DNA of 64,000 nucleotides from Acidisoma sp. L85 (GCF_009765865.1 NZ_LMUQ01000073.1:247176-311175); one strand, 5' to 3'; positions 36,166 through 47,008 are shown, counted from the first letter of the stretch. The notes: generated by a model from the letters alone, not told the origin. Numbers and translations are program-made.

Positions 36166-36986
36166 GCGCCGTGCGCCGCCCGCTCGGGGCCAATCAGGGC
36201 GCGCACCGCCTGCGTCACATCCGGCTGGCGCATCAGGCTCTCGCCGACGAGGTAGCATTGGATCCCGCCCTCGACGAGCTGGCGCACGTCGGCCGCCGTG
36301 CGTATGCCGCTCTCCGCGACAAGAAACTTGTCGGGCGGCACCAGCGGCGCAAGCTTGATCGAAGTATGAAGATCGATCTTCAGCGTCTTGAGATTACGAT
36401 TATTTATGCCAATGAGCGGCGTCTGCAGTCCCAGGGCGCGATCAAGCTCCGCCTCATCATGCACCTCGGCCAGCACGTCGAGGTCGATCGCCCGGGCCAG
36501 CGCCTCCAGCTCACGCGCTTCATTATCGGTGAGCGCGGCCATGATCAGCAGAATGCAATCCGCACCCATCGCCCGGCTCTCGTAAACCTGCCAAGGCTCG
36601 AGGATGAAATCCTTGCGCAGAACCGGCAGAGGCACCGCCTCCCTCGCCGCCTTGAGATGCGCCGGCTCACCCTGAAAATACGGCTGGTCGGTCAGGACCG
36701 AGAGACAGGTCGCTCCGCCATTCGCATAAGCGCGCGCAAGCTTCGCCGGATCGAAGTCCTCGCGGATCAGGCCGCCCGAAGGCGAGGCTTTCTTGATCTC
36801 CGCGATCAGCGCCACGCCGCTGATATTGACGTGGTCCATCAGCGTCCGCCCGAAGCCACGCGGCGGCTTCTGCGCCGCCGCCTTCTGACGCATCGCCTCA
36901 ATCGAAACCGCCCCACGGCGCCGCTCAGTCTCCGCCCGCGTATGAGCGCAGATCTGGACGAGGAGGTCGGAGGTCTCAGTGGTCAT
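36162..36986 (-). CDS. trpC: Indole-3-glycerol-phosphate synthase TrpC
   Basis: 274-residue TIM-barrel enzyme closing the indole ring. Signatures: [21 protein letters not shown], with the catalytic Lys in [23 protein letters not shown] with a second Lys; [27 protein letters not shown]; and [12 protein letters not shown]. Monofunctional, with no TrpF fusion. It overlaps trpD by ATGA and moaC by TTGA. Confidence 0.97.
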   Translation of the reverse strand: MTTETSDLLVQICAHTRAETERRRGAVSIEAMRQKAAAQKPPRGFGRTLMDHVNISGVALIAEIKKASPSGGLIREDFDPAKLARAYANGGATCLSVLTDQPYFQGEPAHLKAAREAVPLPVLRKDFILEPWQVYESRAMGADCILLIMAALTDNEARELEALARAIDLDVLAEVHDEAELDRALGLQTPLIGINNRNLKTLKIDLHTSIKLAPLVPPDKFLVAESGIRTAADVRQLVEGGIQCYLVGESLMRQPDVTQAVRALIGPERAAHGA

Positions 36987-38020
36987 GATTTCGTCTTCGT
37001 TTCATCATCGGTCTGGGTTTCCCGCCGCAGAGTCTCCAGCGCGGCCCGTGCGGCCCCGCTATCGATGGCCGCCGCGGCCGCCGCTATACCATCCGTCAGG
37101 CCGGTAACAGTCCCCGCTACCATCAATGCACCTGCCACATTCAGGAGTACCGTATCGCGATAGGCGCCGGCCTCGCCCTCCAGCAGCCGCATCAGAGCCG
37201 CCGCATTGGCCGCCGCGTCCCCGCCGCGCAGCGCCGACAGAGGCGCGTGAGGCAACCCGACCTCCGACGCTTCCAAGGTGACGTCCTGTACCCGCCCAGC
37301 TTCGAGAACCGAGATATGGTTGGTTCCGGACAGCGTCAGTTCGTCGAGGCCCTGGCCATGGACGATCCAGGCATGGCTCGTGCCCAGCCTGCCCAGCGCC
37401 TCGGCAACCGGCCGCGTCCAGTGGGAGGCATAGACCCCGGTGAACTGCCGTGCCACCCCGGCGGGATTGGCCAATGGCCCGAGCAGGTTGAACAATGTCC
37501 GCGTGCCGAGTTCCGCCCGCACCGGGGCCGCATGACGCAAGGCCGGATGATGCGCAGGAGCGAACAGGAAGGCGCAGCCGGTATCGGCGAGGATTTCCTC
37601 AAGCCGCGCCGCCGGAAGATTGATGCGGATGCCGAGATGTTCGAGCACATCGGCGGCGCCGGCCTGGGAACTCAGCGCTCTATTGCCATGCTTGGCGACC
37701 GGCACACCGCAGCCCGCCACCACGAAGGTCACGGCGGTTGAGATATTGAGCGTTCCGGCCTCGTCTCCCCCGGTGCCGCAGACATCGATGGCACCCTCCG
37801 GCGCCATGATCGACACCATGCGCGCGCGCAAAGCCCGCACGGCGCCGACCATTTCGGCCACCGTCTCGCCGCGCACGCGCATCGCCATCAGCATGCCGCC
37901 GATCTGCGCATGCGTCGCATCGCCCGTGATGATCGCCCCGAAGGCAGCCTCGGCTTCAGCCTCGGTCAGCGTCTCGCCTCGGGCGAGCCGGCCCAGCAGC
38001 GGCCGGATCCCACCGGTCAC
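36983..38020 (-). CDS. trpD: Anthranilate phosphoribosyltransferase TrpD
   Basis: 345 residues. The phosphoribosyl-diphosphate site [20 protein letters not shown] and [20 protein letters not shown] are clear, then [13 protein letters not shown]. The start is GTG 38020 ([16 protein letters not shown]), matching the family N-terminus. It lies about 70 bp downstream of trpG and overlaps trpC by ATGA. Confidence 0.96.
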   Translation of the reverse strand: MTGGIRPLLGRLARGETLTEAEAEAAFGAIITGDATHAQIGGMLMAMRVRGETVAEMVGAVRALRARMVSIMAPEGAIDVCGTGGDEAGTLNISTAVTFVVAGCGVPVAKHGNRALSSQAGAADVLEHLGIRINLPAARLEEILADTGCAFLFAPAHHPALRHAAPVRAELGTRTLFNLLGPLANPAGVARQFTGVYASHWTRPVAEALGRLGTSHAWIVHGQGLDELTLSGTNHISVLEAGRVQDVTLEASEVGLPHAPLSALRGGDAAANAAALMRLLEGEAGAYRDTVLLNVAGALMVAGTVTGLTDGIAAAAAAIDSGAARAALETLRRETQTDDETKTKS

Positions 38021-38092
38021 GAGCTTGTCGCCCGAGAGCCGGTTAGACCGAGGCGTATCACGAGAAGAGGCGGCGGCTCAGTAATCCGCCGC

Positions 38093-38701
38093 TCACGCGG
38101 CGCGGCGGGATACATCGCCAGGAGCGTTGCGGCCACGCGCGATGGCCAGGAAGTTTGCCAGGATCTCGTGCCCGTATTCGCTCGCAATGCTCTCGGGATG
38201 GAACTGCACGCCGAAGATCGGCAGGGTGCGGTGCCGCAGACCCATGATGATCCCGTCCTCGGTAAAAGCAGTCGGCTCCAGTTCGCCCGGCAAGGTCGAG
38301 CGCTCCACGATCAGGCTATGATACCGCGTTGCCTGGAATGGGCTCGGCAGCCCCTCGAACACGTCGCTGCCGCCATGCGTGATGGCGCTGACCTTGCCGT
38401 GCATAGGCGAGGGCGCCCGCACCACCGCTCCCCCGAAAGCCTGCCCGATCGCCTGATGACCGAGGCAAACTCCTAGCAAAGGAACCTTGCCCGCCGTGGC
38501 GCGGATGAGGTCGAGGCAGATGCCAGCCTCGTTCGGCGTGCAAGGACCGGGCGACAGCACGATCGCCTCAGGCGCCATGCTCACCACCGCATCCACGCTG
38601 ATCGCGTCGTTACGCCAGACCTCGCTGGGCGTGCCGAGGTCGCCCAGGAACTGCACCAGGTTGAAGGTGAAACTGTCGTAGTTGTCGATGAGCACGATCA
38701 T
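38093..38701 (-). CDS. trpG: Anthranilate synthase component II / aminodeoxychorismate synthase glutaminase
   Basis: 202-residue class I glutamine amidotransferase supplying ammonia to TrpE and often also to PabB. Start [20 protein letters not shown]; nucleophile [17 protein letters not shown]; histidine-glutamate pair in [15 protein letters not shown]. It leads the trpG-D-C-moaC-moeA operon; trpE is not in the window. The putative -10 lies only 6 bp before the ATG and no Shine-Dalgarno is visible, so the mRNA may be leaderless. Confidence 0.95.
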   Translation of the reverse strand: MIVLIDNYDSFTFNLVQFLGDLGTPSEVWRNDAISVDAVVSMAPEAIVLSPGPCTPNEAGICLDLIRATAGKVPLLGVCLGHQAIGQAFGGAVVRAPSPMHGKVSAITHGGSDVFEGLPSPFQATRYHSLIVERSTLPGELEPTAFTEDGIIMGLRHRTLPIFGVQFHPESIASEYGHEILANFLAIARGRNAPGDVSRRAA

Positions 38702-38707
38702 GCCGAT

Positions 38708-38737
38708 ATTGTGCTCCGCGCACCCCCATAGGGTCAA
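38708..38737 (-). promoter_or_regulatory. Candidate trpG promoter
   Basis: Minus strand -35 TTGACC (38732-38737) and -10 CACAAT (38708-38713) with an 18-bp spacer. The -10 ends 6 bp before the ATG, so transcription would begin at or next to the start codon. No leader peptide or attenuator structure fits in this space. Confidence 0.4.
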
Positions 38738-38798
38738 TCAGAGCGCACCGCCCACGCCGGGCGGCCGAAGCACGCGGCGCGATGTTGAAGGGCAAAGC

Positions 38799-39212
38799 AT
38801 GAGCACCCAGACCGAGATCAAAACCTACCCCGTGACCCACACGGACGCCGAGTGGAAGCGCCTGCTCACCCCCGAGCAGTATCAGGTGCTCCGGCACCAC
38901 GGCACGGAGCGGCCGGGCAGCTGCGCCCTGCTGCGCGAGAAGCGAGCCGGAACCTTCGAATGCGCCGGCTGCGGGCAGGCCCTGTTCCACGGGGACACCA
39001 AGTTCGAGAGCGGCACCGGCTGGCCAAGCTTCAATGTTCCCCTCGCCGGCGCGGTCGAGGCGACAGAGGACCGCAGCCTGGGCATGGTCCGCACCGAGGT
39101 TCACTGCAGCCGCTGCGGTGGCCATCTCGGCCATGTCTTCCCCGACGGCCCACCGCCGACCTACGAGCGCTACTGCATGAACGGCGTCGCCCTGAACTTC
39201 GTTCCGGACTGA
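38799..39212 (+). CDS. msrB: Peptide-methionine (R)-S-oxide reductase MsrB
   Basis: 137-residue SelR-domain enzyme repairing Met-R-sulfoxide. Zinc-binding cysteine pairs are CAGCG and CSRCGG. The substrate region is KFESGTGWPSF and the catalytic Cys lies in RYCMNGVAL. Start ATG 38799 (MSTQTEIKTYPVTHTD). It is divergent from trpG and stands alone. Confidence 0.96.
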   Translation: MSTQTEIKTYPVTHTDAEWKRLLTPEQYQVLRHHGTERPGSCALLREKRAGTFECAGCGQALFHGDTKFESGTGWPSFNVPLAGAVEATEDRSLGMVRTEVHCSRCGGHLGHVFPDGPPPTYERYCMNGVALNFVPD

Positions 39213-39453
39213 TTTCGGCTGACGGCATCATCCGCCACGGCGTCTCGGACCAACTCCGAGGTGACGCGGCGGAGGAAGTTTCCCCAAAACTTGACGACAT
39301 CCGAGCGCTGCGTCATCTGGAACGCTCCATGCGGGGAGTCTGCCTGATGTCTTTGGCGCGCGCGGCGGTGGTCGGGCGGACGGCGGGAAGCACAGGGGAT
39401 AGCGGTTTCGTCAGGCTGGTAAACGCGCCGAACGGCTTAGTGGCCCTCTAGCC

Positions 39454-40488
39454 GTGCCGCCCCCGCGCAACCGGCCACCGACGATCCATGATGTGGCGCG
39501 ACTCTCGCGGCTGTCGAAATCCACCGTCTCAAACGTCATTCGCAATGTGGCCGGCGTCAACCCGCAGACCCGCGAGCGCGTGCAGTCGGCAATCGTCGCG
39601 CTTGGCTATCAGCCCAATATCGTCGCCCGCCAGCTCGTGCAGCAACGCAGCGCGGTACTTGGCGTGGTGGTAGGCGACCTGGCCAATCCCTTCTATGCCG
39701 AGATGGCGAAGTTCATCGAACACTTCGCCACGTTCCACGGCTTTCAGGTGATGATCTGCAACACGCAGGTCGATGAGGACGTGGAATTCACCGGCATCCG
39801 TAACCTCATCGAGCACCGGGTCGCCGGCCTCCTATTCCTCGCCTACGCGGGCGATGCGGAGGGAGCGCGCACCGTCGTGGGTGACCGTGTGCCGGTCGTC
39901 TTCGTCACCTGTTCCGCGAACTGGGGCGATGTGGTCGCGGTGGACGATGTCGCGGCGGCGACCGCGGCCACGCGGCACCTGATTGCGCTTGGGCACCGGC
40001 GTATCGCCTATTTCGCGGACTCGGTGCGGGAGGAAAAGGCTGATGTCGATCGTAGGGGCGGCTATGCCGCTGCCCTCACAGAGGCCGGTCTCGCGCCATG
40101 TTTTCTGCTTTGGCACGAAAAGCCCGATACCGCGCTGATCGACGGTGTCGTGGCGCCGATTGAGGCGGTGCTAACCGGCGACAAGCGGGTTACCGCCATT
40201 TTCGCCGCGAACGACCTCCACGCCATCGAAGTGCTCGACTGCGCCGCGCGCGCGGGTCTGCGGGTGCCGGAAGATCTCTCGGTGGTTGGCTTCGACGATA
40301 TCGCGCTCGCCCGCTTAGCGCGCATCGGCCTCACCACCATCGCGCAACCGAAACAGGCACTGGCGCGTCTTGCGGTGGAGACCCTGACCCGCCGCATCTC
40401 GGGCGAACTTGATGGCGCCTTTTTGCGGCACAGCCCGGACTTCACTCTGATACCCCGCATGACCTCCGCGGCAGCTCCGGACTGGTGA
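39454..40488 (+). CDS. LacI-family transcriptional regulator
   Basis: 344 residues starting at GTG 39454. The HTH is TIHDVARLSRLSKSTVSNVI with the hinge region ERVQSAIVALGYQPNIVARQ, followed by a periplasmic-binding-protein-like effector domain (VLGVVVGDLANPFYAEMAKF, then DVAAATAATRHLIALGHRRI, and VVGFDDIALARL). No sugar-use genes lie beside it, so its targets are probably distant. A 240-bp empty spacer precedes it. Confidence 0.93.
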   Translation: MPPPRNRPPTIHDVARLSRLSKSTVSNVIRNVAGVNPQTRERVQSAIVALGYQPNIVARQLVQQRSAVLGVVVGDLANPFYAEMAKFIEHFATFHGFQVMICNTQVDEDVEFTGIRNLIEHRVAGLLFLAYAGDAEGARTVVGDRVPVVFVTCSANWGDVVAVDDVAAATAATRHLIALGHRRIAYFADSVREEKADVDRRGGYAAALTEAGLAPCFLLWHEKPDTALIDGVVAPIEAVLTGDKRVTAIFAANDLHAIEVLDCAARAGLRVPEDLSVVGFDDIALARLARIGLTTIAQPKQALARLAVETLTRRISGELDGAFLRHSPDFTLIPRMTSAAAPDW

Positions 40489-40558
40489 GGGTCCCCGGTG
40501 CCCGATCCAAGCAGTGCGCGCTTCCTCCGAAATCTCGTGACTCGCTGAGCGGCTTTCT

Positions 40559-40595
40559 GGGGGCGGCGCGGCCGCAAGCAGGCCGCGCCGCCCCC
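40559..40595. terminator. Strong hairpin between convergent lacI-type gene and lipoprotein gene
   Basis: A perfect 15-bp stem, GGGGGCGGCGCGGCC (40559-40573) and its complement (40581-40595), with a 7-nt loop. It lies 70 bp after the regulator stop and 10 bp beyond the lipoprotein stop. No U-tract follows on either strand, so it is not a classical intrinsic terminator, but it is well placed to end or protect both transcripts. Confidence 0.6.
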
Positions 40596-40605
40596 GGGCG
40601 CGGAC

Positions 40606-40773
40606 TTACTGGGTTCTGGTGTCCTTGGCAGCACTGCCTGCACCCGCGGTCGGCGCAGAACTCTGGCCAGGTGACGCCGTCTCTTTTACCGGCAACTTAC
40701 GGGCAGGCTCTTGAGCGCAGGCCGCGAGCAGAATTGCGCCGGCGAGAAGGGCGAGGATCGAAGAGGATTTCAT
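40606..40773 (-). CDS. Small lipoprotein of unknown function
   Basis: 55 residues: signal MKSSSILALLAGAILLAACA with lipobox LAAC (Cys19). A short Pro/Ala/Ser-rich tail of about 36 residues follows (for example KETASPGQSSAPTAGAG) with no fold signal. GGAG lies 5-7 bp before the ATG. Mature entericidin-like or spacer lipoproteins have similar size, but no specific family is recognised. It is convergent with the LacI-type gene. Confidence 0.7.
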   Translation of the reverse strand: MKSSSILALLAGAILLAACAQEPARKLPVKETASPGQSSAPTAGAGSAAKDTRTQ

Positions 40774-40837
40774 TACAGCTCCGGTGGTCGAGAAAGCGGG
40801 AAGTCCGCGTTTATTACCTTGAACTGTCGGGCGTGGT

Positions 40838-41431
40838 TCACAAAGCCGTGCTTCGTGAAGATCCGGTGATAAGTTTCGCTGAACGCATCGCACGGAGCCG
40901 TGCCACATGTCCCGCCAGCTCATGCCAAGGCGCGGCGTGCCAGGCACGGCAGGCGAGGCCCGAGGTCGAAGGCAGTACGAAAATCGCGGGAAGTTCCGCC
41001 TCCGGCAAATCCTCCTGGCGGCCATAGGCGAGGCGGCCAGTGGGCACGCCAAGGAATGCGGAGGCGGCCCGTTTACTGTTGAAGGCGAGCACTCCGGGCA
41101 GGTACCGCCGCAGGCTTGCCGCCAGCCTCGCCCGGTCGAACCCCGTTGCGGGCAGGGTATCGTCCTGCCCGAAGGCGGTCTTGCAGACATCGGTCAGCCC
41201 GATGCCGATTGCCAGCATCTCGGGATATTGCTCGGGCCGGAGCAGACGCGGCGTAAGCCCGGTCTCGGCGAGGATCCGCCAGAACCGATTGCCCGGATTG
41301 GCGTAATAGGCCTGCCGCGCGGCCGATATCGTCCCCGGAGCAGTGCCACAGATCACAAGGTCGAGGCCGGGCGCCAGCACATCGGGAACGATGTCCGGGA
41401 GCGGGGTCAGGGCGAGGTCGGCAACGTCCAT
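40838..41431 (-). CDS. mug: G/U mismatch-specific uracil-DNA glycosylase (Mug/TDG family)
   Basis: About 197 residues from MDVADLALTPLPDIV. The active-site loop is LVICGTAPGTISAARQAYYA (family GxNPG/GTAPG with the Asn variant position), then PGNRFWRILAETGL. The mid region is IGIGLTDVCKTAFGQDD, and the leucine-loop counterpart is VLPSTSGLACRAWH. It excises uracil or ethenocytosine from mismatches. The start could extend upstream to 41536, but that sequence looks less family-like. Confidence 0.87.
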   Translation of the reverse strand: MDVADLALTPLPDIVPDVLAPGLDLVICGTAPGTISAARQAYYANPGNRFWRILAETGLTPRLLRPEQYPEMLAIGIGLTDVCKTAFGQDDTLPATGFDRARLAASLRRYLPGVLAFNSKRAASAFLGVPTGRLAYGRQEDLPEAELPAIFVLPSTSGLACRAWHAAPWHELAGHVARLRAMRSAKLITGSSRSTAL

Positions 41432-41550
41432 GGCGCGCGGTCTAGGACAAAACCCAATCCGCATAAAGCCGCGGCGTCTCGTCGCGGGCTCTGCCATTGC
41501 CCCTCGTGCAACAGCCCCAACTTTAGTCGCGGACAAGCGGGAGCGGTTGC

Positions 41551-42340
<790 letters not shown>

Positions 42341-42348
<8 letters not shown>

Positions 42349-44149
42349 GCCCGTGCCGCCCGAGCGCTCAATCAGCGACCACGGCATCATCGGTGACCGC
42401 GCCACCGCGGCTTTGGTTTCCCATGATGCCGCCATCGACTTCCTGTGCTGGCCGCATTTCGACAGCCCGACGATCTTCGCCGAATTGCTCGACCCTTCAG
42501 GCGGCGTGTTCACGCTACGCCCTGATCTACCCGGCGCGCGTCGCATCCAGTCCTACATCCCCGATACGAATATTCTCGTCACCCGCTGGCTCTGTACCGA
42601 AGGCAGCGCGGAGGTGTTGGATGTGCTGGTGCCCAGGGATGGCCCAGGCGGCGGCCCCACCCGCCTTATCCGCCGCGCCGCCGCCACGCGCGGACGCGTG
42701 ACCTTTCACCTCCTCTGCCGCCCGCGCCCCGACTACGGTCGCGAAACGCCGGCCGCCGGGGCTGGTGAGCGCTCAGTGACTTTCCAATCCAGCACGCTCG
42801 GACCGCTGCGCCTGAGCGGCCATGCCAGCCTTTCCGCCGGCGAGGGCGAAGCGACCGCGGAATTCACCCTCGAAGCCGGTCAAACGGTGGCGTTTCTTCT
42901 CGATGGTGCCGATCCCGCGCCGGACGCGCAGGCGCTCGACGTCCTGATTGAGATGGCGACCGAACATTGGCGGAAGTGGAGCGCGCGTTCCTCCTATCGC
43001 GGCCGCTGGCGAGAGACCGTGATGCGCTCCGCACTGGTTCTCAAGCTCATGACATCGCGCGATCATCATTCGATGATCGCCGCACCCACCTTCGGTTTGC
43101 CGGAATCCCTCGGTGAAGGCCGCAACTGGGATTATCGCGCCACCTGGATCCGCGACGCATCCTTCACTGTCTACGCCTTCATCCGCCTCGGCTATATCGA
43201 GGAGGCCAGCAACTTCATGAACTGGGTCGAGAATCGTTTGGCGGATTGCGATTCCGACGGTCAGGTGCAGATCATGTATCGCCTCAACGGTGGCAAGGAT
43301 TTCCCGGAAAGCGAACTCGATCACATGGCGGGCTTTCAAGGCTCACGCCCGGTGCGTATCGGCAACGATGCTTCGGGCCAAGTGCAGCTCGACATCTATG
43401 GCGAGCTGATGGATAGCCTCTACCTCAAAAACAAATATGGTCGCGCGATCAGCTACGAGAGCTGGCGCAATGTCGAGCGCATGATCGGCTATGTTGTGAA
43501 GCACTGGCGCGATCCCGACCACGGGATCTGGGAGGTACGCGGAGAACCGCGTCATTTCCTGCACTCGCGGCTGATGTGCTGGGTCGCCCTCGATCGCGCC
43601 ATCCGTCTCGCCGACAAGCGTTCATTGCCTGCTCCCATCGCGGAATGGGGCAAAGTGCGAAAAGAGATTTATGAGAGCATTCATGGAGAGTTCTGGAACG
43701 CCGAGGCCGGACATTTCGTTCAATGCAGCGACAACACCGAAGTCGATGCGTCACTTTTGCTGATGCCTTTGGTCCGCTTTATCGGTGCCACGGATCCGCG
43801 CTGGGTCGCGACGCTCGATGTCATCGAGAAACGCCTAACGGATGGCAGCCTGGTCTGGCGCTATCGCGGCGATGACGGGCTGGCGGGCAGCGAGGGCTCC
43901 TTCACCGCCTGTTCTTTCTGGTATGTCGAATGCCTGGCGCGCGCCGGGCGGCTGGAAGAGGCGCGCATGAAGTTCGAGCGCATCCTCGGCTACGGCAACC
44001 ACCTCGGCCTCTTCGCCGAGGAGCTAAGTCCACGCGGTGACGCACTCGGCAACTTCCCGCAGGCTCTCACGCATCTCGCCCTGATCAGCGCCGCCTATTA
44101 CCTCGACCGAGAATTGGCAGATGGTCGCGTCGAGACATGGAAGGCCTGA
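42341..44149 (+). CDS. Glycoside hydrolase family 15 protein (glucoamylase/trehalase-like)
   Basis: 602 residues with an N-terminal beta-sandwich and a C-terminal (alpha/alpha)6 barrel. Markers: GEGRNWDYRATWIRDASFTV, the general-acid segment DHGIWEVRGEPRHF, the general-base segment HLGLFAEELSPRGDALGNFP, then ALTHLALISAAYYL. No signal peptide, so intracellular. It overlaps the SDR gene by 8 bp. It may cleave maltodextrin-like glucosides or trehalose; many bacterial GH15 proteins of this type are assigned as trehalases. A second GH15 3' end lies at the right window edge. Confidence 0.92.
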
Positions 44150-44404
44150 CACCGCTTCGCGCAAGTGCTACTTTCAGGCGTCGAACGCAGCGTGCGGCTA
44201 TCCATGATCCTCCCGCAGCGGATACTCTCGCTGCGGCGCATCTTCCTCGATCAGGGCCAGATTATTAACAACCATCGACTACTTCTCGTCGCTGACATCA
44301 AACGGATCGGGCTTAAGGGCAGAAGCGGTACATATCCGCGCCATTAATCCACGGCCATCGAAAAGTGCGTAACAGGCTCTAATAATAGCTGCTGGGCCAC
44401 GCGA

Positions 44405-45868
44405 TTGGAACCGGCTCAATCTGTAGCTCTACAGCTAATAATTGATGAAAATATAGACGCCCCTGATGACTTCCTACTATACGTTCTTGTTTCGGAACTT
44501 TCTTGTGGACTCGACCCGATTTCTTCGTTAGATCGTGTTTTAAGCGCCGTAGAATGCGCAGGCAGTTTCTCTGTCGGGAGCGGAAAGATGTCGTCCGATG
44601 AAGACGCAAGAATGTTAGAGCCGTTCGAGGTCTTCTACGATAATCTGGCAAAAGCCACTCACAATGATTATAAGACAAAGCAACATTCTAAGGTAAAAGA
44701 TTCGACCTCGTTCGAAGCGCAGCGACATCATTTACTTAGTCTTTATGATAACGTTATGGTGTCGCACAGTTTCGTAGATACGGGTGGTCAAGTATTCGAC
44801 TGTGTACCCGTTAAAGAGCAGCCGGCCCTAAAGAGGTCGGGCAGGCCCCTTGCATCGCCGCCGGTTTTGCCGAGGTGCGCGTCCGATCCCGTCCCATCAA
44901 ATATTCCTAGCTTGGCTCCTTTACGTCCCGGGCGCGCTGACCGTTACGGCAATGCGATGACGTGTCCCGAAGGTTCTGTTCCCTTACGACGCGTTACGTT
45001 AGGCGAGATGACCAAATTCGAGGACCTCGAGCATTTCTACAAGAAGAATCCTAGGAGTAACAGAAAACGATCATCTCAGCTCTTTACCCGCCCCGATGCG
45101 CCAAGTTCGACAGAACCCCCACACGAGTATGCGCATGCGTATCAGCGGGTCAACAACATTGGCGGACACAGCTTTTTGAACGTCTGGGATCCAACTATCG
45201 TGGACCCCCAAGTATTTTCGTTGTCACAACAATGGTATGTCGCAACAGGAAGCGCCGGTCTTCTCCAAACGGCGGAGGTCGGCTGGCAGGTCTTCCCACA
45301 AAAATACGGCCACTCGAAGCCTGTCCTGTTCACTTATTGGACCGCCGACGGCTACACAAGCAGCGGCTCTTATAGCGCTGATGCTGGAGATTTCGTGCAG
45401 TACAGCCCGACGTGCGCCATAGGTGTTGCACTGGAGCAAGTTAGTGCGCTTGGAGGCGAGCAAGCGGAATTAGAGCTCAGCTTCCTGCTCTCCGAAGGAA
45501 ACTGGTGGCTTTACGTGAATGGCACCGACGTTGTTAATGCTGTAGGATACTATCCGACCACACTTTACAGAAATGGTCCGATGACGACTGGAGCCACCGA
45601 GATAGACTATGGCGGAGAAACTGTCGGCGCGGGTTCATATCCCGCAATGGGAAGTGGAAACTTCGCGGCTCAAGGTAGCGGGCAAGCGGCGTATCAGCGA
45701 AATATTTACTACTATCCGTCGGGTGGCAGTATTCAAGACGCTGATCTTCTGCCATCGCAGGACTGGCCGGATTCCTATACGATCATAAATCAACAGTCGG
45801 CTGATTGGGGAAAGTACTTTTTCTTCGGCGGTCCAGGAACAGTAGCTCGGCCCACAGGGGTTACATAA
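44405..45868 (+). CDS. Neprosin-family glutamic peptidase (G3) with activation domain
   Basis: 487-residue protein not expected in core chromosome. Residues about 112-220 match the plant neprosin activation region: GGQVFDCVPVKEQPALK, then CPEGSVPLRRVTLGEM. Residues about 243-440 are the neprosin domain: NVWDP, FSLSQQWYVATGS, TAEVGWQVFP with catalytic Glu291, LFTYWTADGYTSSGSY, NWWLYVNGT, IDYGGE with Glu405, and MGSGNFAAQGSGQAAYQRN. Neprosins are acid prolyl endopeptidases. The first start is TTG (ATG at 44588 is internal), and no signal peptide is visible. The nucleotide sequence is A+T-richer than neighbours, suggesting transfer. Confidence 0.85.
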   Translation: MEPAQSVALQLIIDENIDAPDDFLLYVLVSELSCGLDPISSLDRVLSAVECAGSFSVGSGKMSSDEDARMLEPFEVFYDNLAKATHNDYKTKQHSKVKDSTSFEAQRHHLLSLYDNVMVSHSFVDTGGQVFDCVPVKEQPALKRSGRPLASPPVLPRCASDPVPSNIPSLAPLRPGRADRYGNAMTCPEGSVPLRRVTLGEMTKFEDLEHFYKKNPRSNRKRSSQLFTRPDAPSSTEPPHEYAHAYQRVNNIGGHSFLNVWDPTIVDPQVFSLSQQWYVATGSAGLLQTAEVGWQVFPQKYGHSKPVLFTYWTADGYTSSGSYSADAGDFVQYSPTCAIGVALEQVSALGGEQAELELSFLLSEGNWWLYVNGTDVVNAVGYYPTTLYRNGPMTTGATEIDYGGETVGAGSYPAMGSGNFAAQGSGQAAYQRNIYYYPSGGSIQDADLLPSQDWPDSYTIINQQSADWGKYFFFGGPGTVARPTGVT

Positions 45869-46106
45869 TCTTAACTAATGCAGGTGGCGTGGTGAACCCT
45901 TCTTCGGGCGGACAGCTCCACCGAACTTCGCCTTCATTCAAAATCTAAACAGCGCCTCTCTTCGCGCTAACGTTCGTTGCTCCACTCAAGCCAGTTTGTC
46001 AAGCGATCGACGGTCTGCGTGTCCTTAGAGCGACTCTGTGACTTAGGCATGTACAGTTCTCAATACTCAAAAGCATGTCAATGGCGGCGCGATTTAATTA
46101 GGATTC

Positions 46107-47008
46107 ATGATGAGCGTCGACGACATCGACCAGATACCCGCGAAAGGAGACCTGCTCAGTGGGCATCGGAGGCGACAGAAAGCAAAGACACTTGTCCCAG
46201 CACTGAAAACGAGACGGGGGTGCCAGCGGCGCCGGGCAGCGCACTCGATCCAGCGCCAGAGGGTTTTGTTATCGATGTTATCCTCGGCGCTGCTTGGTAT
46301 GCCAGGAAATATCGGTCCGCTGAGGCAACTGCTTATTGGTACTTCGCGGCCAACCTGGCGCTTGTCGCGTGCGTTCCACTAGTCCTCTATTTAGTCTCGC
46401 AAACTAAGGGAACTGGCGCTTCACAGACCGCGACCGCGGTCGCGCAACTCAGCGGGCTCCTCACCGGCGTCTTCGCGCTGCAGAAGATGTTGTCCGCCTG
46501 GTTCCCGTCTTCCGCCGGCACGGCGAGGTGCCCGCCTGTCGACAATGTCGTCAACGCCATTGCCAGTAGCGGTGGTGGAAGCGGGCCGGTTGCGCCCGGC
46601 GCCGGGTTTGCGGTTCCTACGTTCGGTTTTGCCCTTCCCAGGCGCGTTGTGCCAGGTCCAGCGCCTGCTCCCGGAGCGCCTCAACTAGCCCAAGGCCAAG
46701 CTACCTTTGAGGATCTGGTGGATGTGGGCAAAACGAATCTACAAGTGCTCCCTTCCGAGGTTCAAGACGATAGCGTTACGAACAGGATATTCAGGATAAT
46801 GATCAAATCCTCGGCGCAGGCTCAGCTTGACAGAGCAAGAGTCCCGGGGCCGCCTGGAGGCGTTCCCAACGACCGCGTGCAAATGGAGCAAGCGAAGTTG
46901 GATGCCTTCAGCGTTCCTTCGAGCTTGACGGTCGGCGAGCTCAAATCATTCGCCAAGAAAGCCGCCATCGCAACATTAAACGACACGGTCCTAGCCATCA
47001 TTACCTGA
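46107..47008 (+). CDS. Two-TM protein of unknown function, probably frameshifted near its 5' end
   Basis: The main frame gives a protein with VIDVILGAAWYARKYRSAEA, two adjacent membrane helices (YFAANLALVACVPLVLYLVS and VAQLSGLLTGVFALQKML), a Pro/Gly-rich linker and a hydrophilic C-terminal domain (residues from DLVDVGKTNLQVLPSEV to the end). The best ribosome site (TTAGGATTC) precedes ATGs at 46107/46110 in another frame, reading MMSVDDIDQIPAKGDLL. A -1 shift near 46160 would join both. Otherwise initiation at ATG 46049 or GTG 46220 is needed. The helix pair loosely resembles SLATT-type 2TM proteins; no family is assigned. Confidence 0.5.

Noticed and set aside
38702..38798. trp leader peptide/attenuator upstream of trpG
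   Set aside because: No short ORF with tandem Trp codons and no terminator/antiterminator pair fit in the 97-bp divergent spacer.
40559..40595. Hairpin as part of a tRNA or small RNA gene
   Set aside because: The flanking sequence cannot form a cloverleaf and there is no promoter-like sequence; a simple stem-loop explains it.
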